A DNA stretch of 64,000 bases. Origin: Heliocidaris tuberculata. Taxonomy: Eukaryota; Echinodermata; Echinoidea; Camarodonta; Echinometridae. The notes beneath the pieces were generated by a model. It was not told the DNA's origin and did no database searches. It saw only the letters and a program-made list of their open reading frames with translations. Position 1 is the stretch's first letter. Each line of letters starts with the position of its first letter. Location of the stretch: the NCBI GenBank assembly GCA_025618425.1, contig CM046841.1, positions 11,170,654-11,234,653 on the forward strand, written 5' to 3'. The position numbers and the translations under genes are program-made. This document shows, in pieces, positions 25,201 to 34,002 of the stretch.

Positions 25201-26943
25201 AGTATTTCTTGAAATGCACTGTCAATTAATGGTTGCTAAAGCCAGGGTAATGATTTCCAAAGCTCTTTGGAAGTGTTATGGGACATTACTGTATACGTCA
25301 TATATTTCGCGGGGTATTTATTTTCGCGAATTTCGCGGATCGGGAGTGGGTCGCGAATTTAACAACACGCCAAAATATTGCCAACATAAGAAGTCGCATG
25401 AATTTGTTGTCTCCTGGTCAGAAATTCACCACTTCGCTTTGCAAAAGTACATCATCACCGCCGTTTGTAGACTTGAGAATTTTCCGATCGCGAATTCAAC
25501 CACCCGCGAAGTAGTCTGGTTAGTCCTATTCGCGAAAATTAATGGCCGCGAAATTTATGGCTTATACAGTACATCATAATGTGATATGCACTGTACATAC
25601 AGAAAATACCTCAAAACAATGACATTGTTAAGATCAGTCTTTTGATATTAATTTTTCTTTTTTTCCCAGTGATCTAAATAATGGAATCATCGAAAGTTTT
25701 GCATGATTCTGTGAACTAGCAGAAGAATATACCAAAGCTTAGAGGAATTTGGCCCTAAAAGAATCTTGAGGCTTCAATAAACTCTTATTATAAAAAGGCA
25801 ATTTTGCTTTGCCAAATTCTCCTGAATGTTTTGTTTTCATGTTACTGATATAACATGGTCTATAATGTCACAAGATAATTTCCTTGATACCTATGAATTT
25901 GTTGTAAAGATGATGTTCTGTGTTTATTTGAGGAGGGGGTATAGCAGAGTATATAGAGAGCAGTATCAAAATCATGTTATCAATACACTGTCATTTTTTG
26001 TTATGTTTAATTCACTTTCTTTTGTAGAACTTTACATTTTTCATTTGTTAATTCTATTTGTTTTGTAGAAATCGAAAGTGAGGAAGAAGAACAAGCTGAA
26101 CGGAAAGAATCTTCTATTTCATCATCTGACCCGAAAAGGAGATCTTCTTCATCAGTGTATGCCATGAATAGGAATCCCCCTGCTACTTCTGTGGATGCCA
26201 CGAATGCCAGGTCCCCCACATCATGTCTGGATGACACAAGTAGAAGCTCTTCATTAGCATCTGAGAATAGGAGTTCTTCTTCATCAGTGAATGATGTGAA
26301 CAGGAATTCTCCAGCTGCTGCTGTGGATGCCTCGAATGTTAGTTCCTCCACATTGTCTTTGGATGACACAAGTAGAAGCTCTTCGTCGCTATCTTTGGAA
26401 AATAGTGCGAATTCACCAACATTGTCTTTGGATGACACAATCAGAAGCTCTACATCAGTATCTGTGGAAGACAGGAGTGGGAATCTGCCAACACTGTCCT
26501 TGGATGACACAAATGGACGATCTCCAAGAACATCACCTTCCTCAGCATCTGTGAAAGATAAGACTTGGAATTTACAGACAATGTCTGTGGATTACGAAAA
26601 TGGACAATCTCCAAGATCATCACCTACTCTGTGTGCAGCATTTTCTACAAGAAGGACATCAAGGACTGGTGAAAATCGAATGCAGCGGGGAAAACGTGCA
26701 ATGCCCGAAGTTGAGTGCCATGAAGAGAGAAAGAAGCGCTGTAGCTCGATACGCGTTCCATGGAGTGCCATAGAGAAGGCAGCTGTTTACAGACACTTCC
26801 AGCACCTCATCTCAAGACAGAGCTTACCCGGGAAGTCGCTCATTGATCGCTGTCTGCAAAGGGAGCCCTGCTTAGAGACGAGATCCTGGAGAAATGTTAA
26901 AGATTTTGTGAGAAATGAAATAACGAAATTAGGCAAGAAATAA
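19125..26943 (+). CDS. Zinc-finger / tyrosine-recombinase-like / SANT protein (five coding exons)
   Basis: Join 19125-19245, 20150-20770, 21417-21622, 23168-25103 and 26069-26943. All introns are GT-AG, all phases agree, and the total is 3759 nt (1252 residues plus stop). ATG 19125 is the first in-frame start in its exon, with A at -3 and G at +4; an upstream coding exon cannot be excluded. Domain order: acidic Asp/Asn/Ser/Glu-rich N-terminus; C2H2-like finger (C347, C350, H361, H365); C2HC finger (C429, C432, H444, C446); an ancestral tyrosine-recombinase fold with FNRRRR (R765-R768), RGTKVPVF (K816), LREHLAT (R886) and LRHDPR (H912); a Ser-rich linker; and a SANT/Myb-like end (about 1189-1252). 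The family is widespread in animals as uncharacterised proteins, where I recall EYYRLP at the nucleophile site; here it is DLFRL, so Phe921 replaces Tyr. Likely a nuclear DNA-binding protein derived from a Crypton-like mobile element and no longer a recombinase; inferred. Confidence 0.8.
19853..20102. mobile_element. TTAA-flanked MITE
   Basis: Flanked by TTAA at 19849-19852 and 20103-20106. Ends AGGGGGAGTCCACCTTGG and CAGGGTGGACTTTCCCT are inverted. 250 bp, in intron 1 of the ZnF/YR-like gene. Kolobok-like by terminus and target. Confidence 0.8.
20150..20770 (+). CDS. Exon 2 of the ZnF/YR-like gene: acidic region
   Basis: Acceptor TTTTTCCTGCAG, donor GTAATT. Encodes about 207 residues dominated by Asp, Asn, Ser and Glu in loose repeats of the SSNDLE / NDIEAAPND type. 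Probably disordered and acidic; could be an activation-type or histone-binding tail, but no motif proves this. Confidence 0.75.
21417..21622 (+). CDS. Exon 3 of the ZnF/YR-like gene
   Basis: Acceptor ATTTCCTAG, donor GTAATG. Encodes a basic patch (KKTVRRGRQSKLKIHF), plausibly a nuclear localisation or AT-hook-like segment, then an acidic stretch. Phase 1 in, phase 0 out, matching its neighbours. Confidence 0.75.
21641..21823. mobile_element. Pogo/Tigger-like MITE with TA duplication
   Basis: Flanked by TA at 21639-21640 and 21824-21825. Ends CAGTGGGACCTTGTTATAAC and CATAACGAGGTTCCACTG are inverted. 183 bp, just after exon 3 of the ZnF/YR-like gene. Diverged relatives occur at 32600-32730 and 54548-54731. 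Confidence 0.85.
22110..22335 (+). mobile_element. Degenerate tRNA-derived SINE
   Basis: A tRNA-like head (GATGGCTCAG..., B-box-like GTTCTGGGTTCAGAATTG) is followed by the CTTTGGTAAGGCAGTAATC body shared in diverged form with the SINEs at 51118 and 54275. Confidence 0.5.
23168..25103 (+). CDS. Exon 4 of the ZnF/YR-like gene: zinc fingers and recombinase-like core
   Basis: Acceptor CTGTTCACAG, donor GTAATA. This large exon carries both zinc fingers and the whole recombinase-like core, typical of exons derived from an intron-poor mobile-element ORF. Between the N-terminal helical region and the core lies a tandem of about eight 9-residue units (QQTDNAASV type, 24115-24330). The open frame continues past the donor to 25579, but that extension is SINE and MITE sequence and lacks the SANT domain, so I end the exon at 25103. 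Confidence 0.85.
25116..25286 (+). mobile_element. SINE fragment without tRNA head
   Basis: CCTTTGGCAAGACATTAATC and GGGTACCTGGTAGGAG match the body of the SINE at 51118-51395. The head is missing. Lies in intron 4 of the ZnF/YR-like gene. Confidence 0.6.
25289..25569. mobile_element. TA-flanked MITE with TTCGCG-rich ends, copy 1
   Basis: Flanked by TA at 25287-25288 and 25570-25571. Ends CTGTATACGTCATATATTTC and the mirror GAAATTTATGGCTTATACAG. The interior is rich in TTCGCGAA-type palindromes. Same family as 51512-51867. 281 bp. Confidence 0.8.
26069..26943 (+). CDS. Exon 5 of the ZnF/YR-like gene: Ser-rich linker and SANT/Myb-like end
   Basis: Acceptor TTGTTTTGTAG, stop TAA at 26941-26943. 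Begins EIESEEEEQAERK, then Ser/Asp/Thr-rich repeats (LSLDDTSRSSS type), a basic stretch, and a conserved-looking end: VPWSAIEKAAVYRHF, LPGKSLIDRC, REPCLETRSWRNVKDFV. The spaced tryptophans and helical pattern fit the SANT/Myb-like tail found at the C-terminus of this family. Confidence 0.8.
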
Positions 26944-27641
26944 TAAGTGAAGAAATGTGAGACCTTATTTAAAGGTACACACTGTACATGTACATGTAGT
27001 CTCTACTGTTCTAGCATTGTCCTGTTGTGAAGGAACATTTGGCACAAAAGAAGAGAAAACTCCACTTGTCATCACCGAAAGAAAAAGCCCACAGTGGATC
27101 ACACAAGTGATATACAATTTCCTTCCAGATTCATATTGTTGTGGACCAATAACAATACATGACCATACAATTGTAGTTTAAGCTTCTACCAATCTTAAAT
27201 TTTGTTAGCAAGCTTTCGTCCACTCCTGTGGACTTTCTCAAGCCAACCCATGAAAGTTATCTGTATTAATATATGACCAGTCAATAATGCTCTTACTTTT
27301 TTAATAGTTGCTGCTCTCGCATGACTATCTACACTTGTATAACAACCACATGTATCATGGCAAAGATATTGAGAAGTACTGCATCCCTGTTTATCTCTGC
27401 CACAGGCCCATGGTAAGGTACTTGGGTGACTGAAGTACATGAATGTCTGATATTCACATTTGGGTGAATGCTTTACATGTAGGTAGCTTTTTAGATAAAT
27501 GCGATGGCGCGTAAAGATGGGGGAAAGACGCAAAGAGCGAAAGTGCTAGTTTTGTCTGGGCATCTAAAATCACAATCAGACTTATCTGAATAAAAGTTTT
27601 CATATTATTTTGCTTGAAAATGTTCATAGAGTTAAATACTA
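26944..27641. other. Probable 3'UTR and flank of the ZnF/YR-like gene
   Basis: Non-coding, with ACATGTACATGTA tracts near 26982-26997. No element identified. Confidence 0.35.
27589..27594 (+). terminator. Candidate polyadenylation signal of the ZnF/YR-like gene
   Basis: AATAAA about 650 nt after the stop codon. It is the first canonical hexamer I noticed downstream; use is unproven. Confidence 0.3.
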
Positions 27642-29074
27642 ACTAGCGGCTCCCGTGGAAAATCCACGGGATTCGAGCGCAAAAAATGTGAAAAATTACA
27701 GTTTTAAATTTTGGTTTATTAAACTTATATCGAATTCAACCACCCGCCCCCGCTATCTACGCCCATGCCTTCAGCATATGAATATACTCGATTAATTCTT
27801 CAACGGATATATGTAGAATCTCCTCATACGGTAAGATGAATTTATCATCAAATTTTAACTGCAGTAATAAAAAAAAAGATAATAAGTAAACTGTTTCCAA
27901 TCTTGAAATAAGGCAGCTCTGTAAGGCATTTACTGCCGGACTCCTCCCCTGGAGTTCAGCCAGCCAACCCTTACAACAGCTCAGCCTCAGAGTGCTGGCG
28001 TTGCCGTGAAAGACTACCGGCTTTATATTGTAGAGAAGAATGCCATCAGTTTTTAACTAATTATGGAGAAAATAGGGACAAACAAAGTCCACAAATACTA
28101 TACTGCAACATTTTTTGTTCTCAAAAATGTCACTCACATCCAAAGTCAACCTTGGACATCTCCAAATAAGCAGCTCAGTCATTTACCCCTGGTCTCTCCG
28201 TGATCTCCTCCCCCGGAGTTCATATCACGCAGCCAAGGCTGCAGCGCTGATACTGCTCAGCTCGCAGAGCAGCGCCGCCGTGATGGAGTCTAAAAAGAGA
28301 AGAATTCCATCAGTTGTTGAATACAGAGAAAACAGGTCAAAGGAAGTCCATAAATACAGTTTCTAACAGTTTTTTTAGTTCTAAATGATATCACTCACGT
28401 CCAAAATCAATCTTAGAATGTACGTAGTATTTGTAAGGTCAAACGGCATAGTCAAATATGTGTGTAGAGTACATACAAATTGCATGCATGCGATATGAAT
28501 CGCGATCGCGTCGCATTGCATCGCAGTACGTGGGTGCTGCTCCTATGGTGTACTGATCACAAAGTGTACGATCACAAAGTGTACATACCTACACATACCA
28601 CGGAGCTCTATGGAGCCTGTGACACTATGGGACATACCCATGCCATAATTATTTTCTTATGGGGGTTCCCCCCGGTAAGAGTAAGATTAGCAAGCTGGCT
28701 AACGCGAGTCGTCTAACACGGGTCGCACAATGCAAGTTGATACTCATCGTGAACAACATTGTTCGTCACCTGCCATGCCGTGCCTGTGATGGGCCATATG
28801 AGGGAGGGTGCACAACTGACGACACCGCCGTCGTGCAAGGGATCCATGCAGAAAGCAGCCATTCCTTCGGCCTGCCCGTCCCCCCCCCCTCCCAAATTTC
28901 CCCAAATCACGTTTAGGGACGTCGACGGCGACGACGGGGTCGGCGTGGCACGTGAAATACGGGAGACACGGGCCGTGGAATTATGCCACCGATCCCGCGC
29001 AACGGCGAGGGCGGACACGGCGGAGGAACAATGTTTTTGCGACCACAAAAAACAGTTTTGAGTATTAATATATA
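27642..29074 (+). repeat. Long interspersed repeat L, compact copy
   Basis: Starts ACTAGCGGCTCCCGTGG with the hairpin CCCGTGGA-AAA-TCCACGGG and ends near TTTGAGTATTAATATATA. Shares ordered blocks with 45479-49592 (CGGACTCCTCCCCTGGAGTT, GCGCCGCCGTGATGGAGTC, GGGACGTCGACGGCGACGAC). No transposition ORF. Unclassified; perhaps Helitron-like or a large MITE. Confidence 0.65.
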
Positions 29075-29200
29075 CATGTAGATTCTACCACCTAATATTT
29101 TAGTTCTGCCACAATAGAATAAAATTATGATTTGGAATAATTTTGTCATACAGTATGTGACTTTCCCACGTTCTTACGTGCCATCACGTTTCGCTATTAA

Positions 29201-29616
29201 CCCTTTCGGGACAGGAATTATCTATTGGATAAATTGATCACGTTATGTTCTTCAAATTGGCAACAATAATGTTTTTCTTTTAGTGCTACATGCTTCTAAT
29301 AAGGTGTAATATCTTTGGGAAAAAATGAACATGGTTAGGAGTTTTCAGTTTTGTCAAAAAGTTTTAAAAATTGCCAATTTTGAGAAAAAACAATGATTTT
29401 GAATCTCTCAATGTGTTGCCAATTTAAGGATTTTAATGCTTATTCTCGTTTTTTAAATTCCTGGCTTCAAACGCAATATGGTCATGCAACAGAAATGGAC
29501 ATAGTGTGTGCAGAAATTTTTGCTCTTTTAACTCATGCATCAGGTATATTTTTTAGAGTTCTGAATCAAAAGTTATTGAGCCATACCACAAAATGTGGTC
29601 AATTGTCTCGAAAGGG
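29201..29616. mobile_element. Complete piggyBac-like TTAA MITE
   Basis: Flanked by TTAA at 29197-29200 and 29617-29620. Ends CCCTTTCGGGACAG and CTGTCTCGAAAGGG-like. 416 bp, non-coding. The CCC... terminus with TTAA target suggests piggyBac. Confidence 0.8.
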
Positions 29617-29620
29617 TTAA

Positions 29621-30621
29621 AGCTACCTTTAATAGGGAGCTTTATTTGAGCGAAATGCATTGGCACCAAAAGGCGCGCAAACGGTGATATTGCTGATGGC
29701 AGTAATGGAATTAAAAGTTGTAGTTTGACACGTGTAATAATAGTTTTGGTAATATTAAGCCTAATTGTGGTAGAAGAGGTATTTTTACCATCCTGCTCTA
29801 AGGCTCAATGATATCTTTCTACATTAATGCAAGAAAATTATGATTTTTCGACGATATGTTGCATTTTGTGTTCTGGATGGGTCTTTTCATACCACTACAT
29901 TTTGCTCAGATAATGAATCCTGTAATATTTTGCCATTTGCCATTCTCATGTTTTAAAATATATTTTTTTAGGAGATAAATAGAAAGTTTTGCATTTTGAT
30001 GAGGATTGTATGTTTGTTTCTCCTATAGTACAGGAATAAGTAGATATGTGGTGAAAGACAAGTCAGATCATGTGACTGCCATTTGAATGACTTGTATCTT
30101 CTGTTTTTGCATTATGTTTGTTGTCCGTGTCAAATTTTACATAATAGTGGACTCAAAACTGCCTTATCAGGTTTCCCACTGTCATGGAAAAATTCAGCTG
30201 GAAAGTCATGGAAAATTAATAAAAATCTCACAAAGTCATGGAAATTGATCGTGGGTGTGGGCCGTGTGTGGCTATGGCAGCCTTCCGTGACAGGCATGAA
30301 ATGAAATACATGTACTTTGTGGTATTCATACGCAGCTTGGATGCTGCAAGCGGCAACCCGTACTAAAATGGTACTTACATGTACGTGTATCTGGTGGTGG
30401 AAAAAGGCATGGAAAGTCATGGAATTTGAATCTCTGTTTTCTGTGGGAACCATGTTAATGTTGTTTGAAATTTGTTCCTTATCACCGTGCTGTAATTCTT
30501 ATTTGCAATGATTGTTTTGCTTTAGATCAAAGGTATTTTATAGAGTAAGCTGTTCCATGTTGCAAACAATTTATGGGTTTGTTGAATTTATATGTCTTTC
30601 ATGAAACACATAGAACTTTGT
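29621..30621. other. Non-coding sequence
   Basis: No gene seen. Two spaced blocks of GGAAAGTCATGGAA-type sequence lie near 30183-30245 and 30405-30425. Confidence 0.4.
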
Positions 30622-30831
30622 GGCCCGAATTCACAAAGGAGGTTTGGTTTAAACCATGGTTTAAACCCCCTCCTGGGTTTTTTAAGCGTACGTGCGCACA
30701 GAATCCGATCCAATCATATATTTTCTTTGAGCGCGCGCATGGGCAATGTGCGCTTATTTACGCTTATTTTAGTATGCTTACGGAGGTTTAAACCTTACCC
30801 ATGGTTTAAACCTCCTTTGTGAATTTGGGCC
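30622..30831. mobile_element. Palindromic MITE
   Basis: Ends GGCCCGAATTCACAAAGGAG and CTCCTTTGTGAATTTGGGCC are inverted, followed inward by GGTTTAAACC-type palindromes. About 210 bp. No clear target duplication seen. Confidence 0.7.
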
Positions 30832-31360
30832 CGTATGCCTTGTATATAGGAAACATGTATCAGAGTTTCAGAATTTTTACAGGAAATGATGTGTGCATAA
30901 TTGATCAAATCTACAAGACAAATCTACAAGACATTTGTGTGTTTTATATTCACGTCTGGAAGGTTTATGTTGACTTGTAATCTTGTTATATTCCTTGGGA
31001 CAAACGAAATTACCATGTTATACTGAAACTGTGCTGTGACGAGACTTTGTTTCAAAAGTATTCTTTATAAGGAGGTTCCACCATTGTATGATGTTGCTAC
31101 AAGAGTCAAAGAGTCTTTACAAAGTTCAGAGCATGTTGACAAACATAGCAAGACTCTTTTCTTTTGAGAAACCATAGACAATGTCATTACAACTGTCTGT
31201 AACTACTATGAAAGCCTCAAATACTGTCAGTATTGATTATACTACATGTATATCAATTCAAAACAATAAAAAGTTGTGTGCCACTGTTGTATGCTGTAAT
31301 GTTGCTGTTTGTATGGATATTATTTTGTAGCGATTAGACATGTAAGATGATGTAAAAACT
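30832..31360. other. Non-coding sequence
   Basis: No gene or element recognised. Confidence 0.35.
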
Positions 31361-31361
31361 A

Positions 31362-31909
31362 AAAGGGCAGTTCAACCTTTGTGAAAAGCTGATTTGTGTG
31401 AAAGGAGAAAATAAGAGAAACAGGATGGTGGAGGGTTGATGTTTGAAAAATAAGATCACTACATCTATGCGAAATCTCAAATTGGCAATTTGGTGAATCG
31501 ATCGTGACATATTCAACGTCCACTCGCCTATTTGTCGTACACCAAAATATCATTAAATTCCGGTTTTCTCCTGAGCGCCTTTACCTTGGTGCAGTACTAC
31601 AAATAAATTGAAATAGCATATTGTTATAGGTCCGTCAAAAAGAATTAGATCCTGCTGAGCTATAAATTTTGAAAAATTGACATTTTAGTCATTTTGTATG
31701 GTGGAGCAAATAGGACAGTTGACCGCCGCTACATTACAGTGACCGTATAGATTCGGCCAATTTGAAATTTCTATATGTATAGTGCTTACAACTTTTAAGA
31801 AATCATAACTTTCCTATTGCTTGTCTGATTTTGTTAAAACTTTCACCAATCTGCTTCTCTGATTTGTTTACTTTCACACAAATTATTACAAAGGTTGGAT
31901 TGCCCTTTG
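31362..31909. mobile_element. TTAA-class element, degenerate ends
   Basis: Left AAAGGGCAGTTCAACCTTTG and right AAAGGTTGGATTGCCCTTT are inverted; the flanking TTAA is mutated. The interior resembles 8771-9376. No transposase ORF. Confidence 0.65.
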
Positions 31910-32347
31910 ATGAAAACAACTCGACCCATTCACAGAGACACCGGTGAGCCCTTATATTAGTGTCTTACTGAAATAGATTTGATATCAAACGGAACAACAG
32001 AAAACAGATACTTGAATTTGATATATTCTTTTTTTATTTCTCCATTTTCTTATTTCTCCCTGTGTGTTATTTAAAAATGTATTTTCTCATATGTCATTCT
32101 AATGAATTCATCATATGTAAGTCATTTTTAGTCGAAAATTTTTTGGGTGGCAAATGCCACCAATGGCACAGTAGGGTTTAAGAATTTAAAAAATGCAACA
32201 CCCCTTGCATGATTGAGAGAGGAATATGTCTCTAATTCAGGAGTGACATGATCTTTAAAAAATCAATGAGAAAGCTAGAGACTGAGGGAAAGAGACCTAT
32301 ATTTGGCACAAAACAAAAATGGAAAGATATTTAGACATTGGATGGAC

Positions 32348-32348
<1 letters not shown>
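31910..32348. other. Non-coding sequence
   Basis: No gene or element recognised. Confidence 0.35.
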
Positions 32349-32409
<61 letters not shown>

Positions 32410-32435
32410 CGGGGGGGGGGGGGGGGGGGGGGGGA
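32349..32435 (+). repeat. (GA)n microsatellite and G run
   Basis: About 27 GA repeats (32350-32402) are followed by a G run at about 32410-32434. Further GA and G tracts lie at 32573-32590 and 32874-32909. All ORFs across these tracts are artefacts. Confidence 0.9.
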
Positions 32436-32599
32436 AGGGCTCCAGAATGGAGATAAGATAGAAAGAAGGAAAAAGAAACAGAAAACTGGTCGGGCTGAAT
32501 TATCAGCAAAGAGATGGAAAGAGAAACTGAAGAAAAAAAATTGAGAGAGACCTCTGGAAAAGTAAATAAAGAGAAAGAGAGAGAGAGATATACATGACA

Positions 32600-32732
32600 T
32601 GGAACCTCATTATAAAGAACAGTTATTTTACTGGTCCCACTTCTTTATATTCTATTGTGTGTTTTTTTTTTTAGCTCTGATATAAAGAGGTAATTACATT
32701 GGTCCCAAGGAGTTTGTTATAACGAGGTTAAT
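32600..32732. mobile_element. Pogo/Tigger-like MITE fragment
   Basis: GGAACCTCATTATAAAGAAC at one end and GGAGTTTGTTATAACGAGGT at the other; related to 21641-21823 but the termini are incomplete. Confidence 0.55.
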
Positions 32733-32986
32733 ATTGCATTGAATAGAAATGTCTATTAAGCTAGTCAAATCCGGAGTCAAGTGTACAGGGGGAAAATGGA
32801 GAGATGAAATCAAATCGTGAAGAGAAGTAGCTAGGCTACAAAATGAGATAGATGCCAAGTAAAATAGTTTAAAGAGAAAGAGAGAGAGAGAGGTGGGGGG
32901 GGGGGGGTATAGGGAGGGACAGAGAAATAAATGGGAAAAATAAAAAGTTGATTGGAAACGTGATTTGGGGTGAATTGAGACATATT

Positions 32987-33509
32987 CCCGGGGGGGGGGG
33001 CACTCACGTATATTGGTGGTACGGGGACGTGCCGCTTTGATGACCCCCTTTTTCAGACCCCGATTTCCGTTCTCTAGATACTCAGTTCCGCTCAGGAGCC
33101 GCTCAGCCCCGCTCTGAAGACCCCCGTTATGAAACATATCCATTCGCATGCGGCCGGGAGCGTGGCGAAGGCAGTGGTCGCTCGACCTGGTCTCGCGCCC
33201 TAGGCCCTTTCGTCGCGCGAGCCTTGAAAACTGCTCCAGCTAGCTAGCTACTAGCGCTACACGGCGCGGGCGCGGCCCCCGGCGCGGCCCGTCCCGAGAT
33301 CCTGCGATAGCGAAGGTGTACCGCCGATAAAGCGAGGTTAGTTTTGTAGTTCCCTAGACCCTGTTTTTCACTCTGCCCAATAGATCATACATAGTTCCCA
33401 AGACCCCGTATTTTACACCTTGAAGTCAGTTCCTTAGACCTCTTTTCGGGGATTCGTGAGGCACACCCCCGTCAAAATATAATTCGAGTGCCCCCCCCCC
33501 CCCCCCCGG
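32987..33509 (+). mobile_element. G-run-terminated element with 8-bp duplication
   Basis: Starts CCCGGGGGGGGGGCACTCAC and ends with the mirror GAGTGCCCCC...CCGG. Flanked by GACATATT at 32979-32986 and 33510-33517. 523 bp. The best-defined copy of the family seen at 13139, 16180, 17242 and 59663. It carries an unusually GC-rich core (33140-33310). An 8-bp duplication fits hAT-type insertion, but no transposase is present. Confidence 0.75.
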
Positions 33510-33946
33510 GACATATTGAGCAGATTGAAATGAATTGTGAGGCTTCTGCTGTATCTCTCAAACGTCTCTGTTTATAAACTCATTAATTATAATAATCTGT
33601 CACATATATGACAAAAGAGTTAATCCCATACCCATTATTTAAACCTACATTGATGTGATAATGTCCATTGTTCAGTGATCGACATCTCAATGGTACCGAG
33701 CTGATATTAATCCGGTCTCGATCTAGTATCTCGATACTCGGATCCCAAGTACAGTATAGTACTATACTGAAATGAGCAATTCAATTTTGATATGTGGGCC
33801 GAGATGTCTAGGTGACACATCTACTGACTTGCCGTGAAAACCTAATTTAATATTATTTTTTGAGTATATTCTATCGAATATTGAGGCCGTGTCTTGTGGA
33901 GACATCGAAATTACGTGTTCATTGAATTAGCTGCCGTTTGTTTAAG

Positions 33947-34002
33947 ATGGCAGACACAATTGATATCGCATTACGAAGAACATCTGGAGCGTCGGACGAA
34001 AG
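33947..34002 (+). CDS. UCKL1: UCKL1 exon 1
   Basis: Start ATG with A at -3 and G at +4, encoding [18 protein letters not shown]; donor GTAAAC at 34003. Ends in phase 2. No TATA box seen upstream. Confidence 0.85.

Noticed and set aside
25104..25579. C-terminal extension of the large open frame beyond exon 4
   Set aside because: The extra sequence is a SINE fragment and a TA-flanked MITE. A GTAATA donor at 25104 joins in frame to exon 5, which supplies the SANT-like domain expected for the family.
26007..26510. Antisense ORF opposite exon 5
   Set aside because: Shadow of the Ser/Asp-rich coding repeats; no splice or family support.
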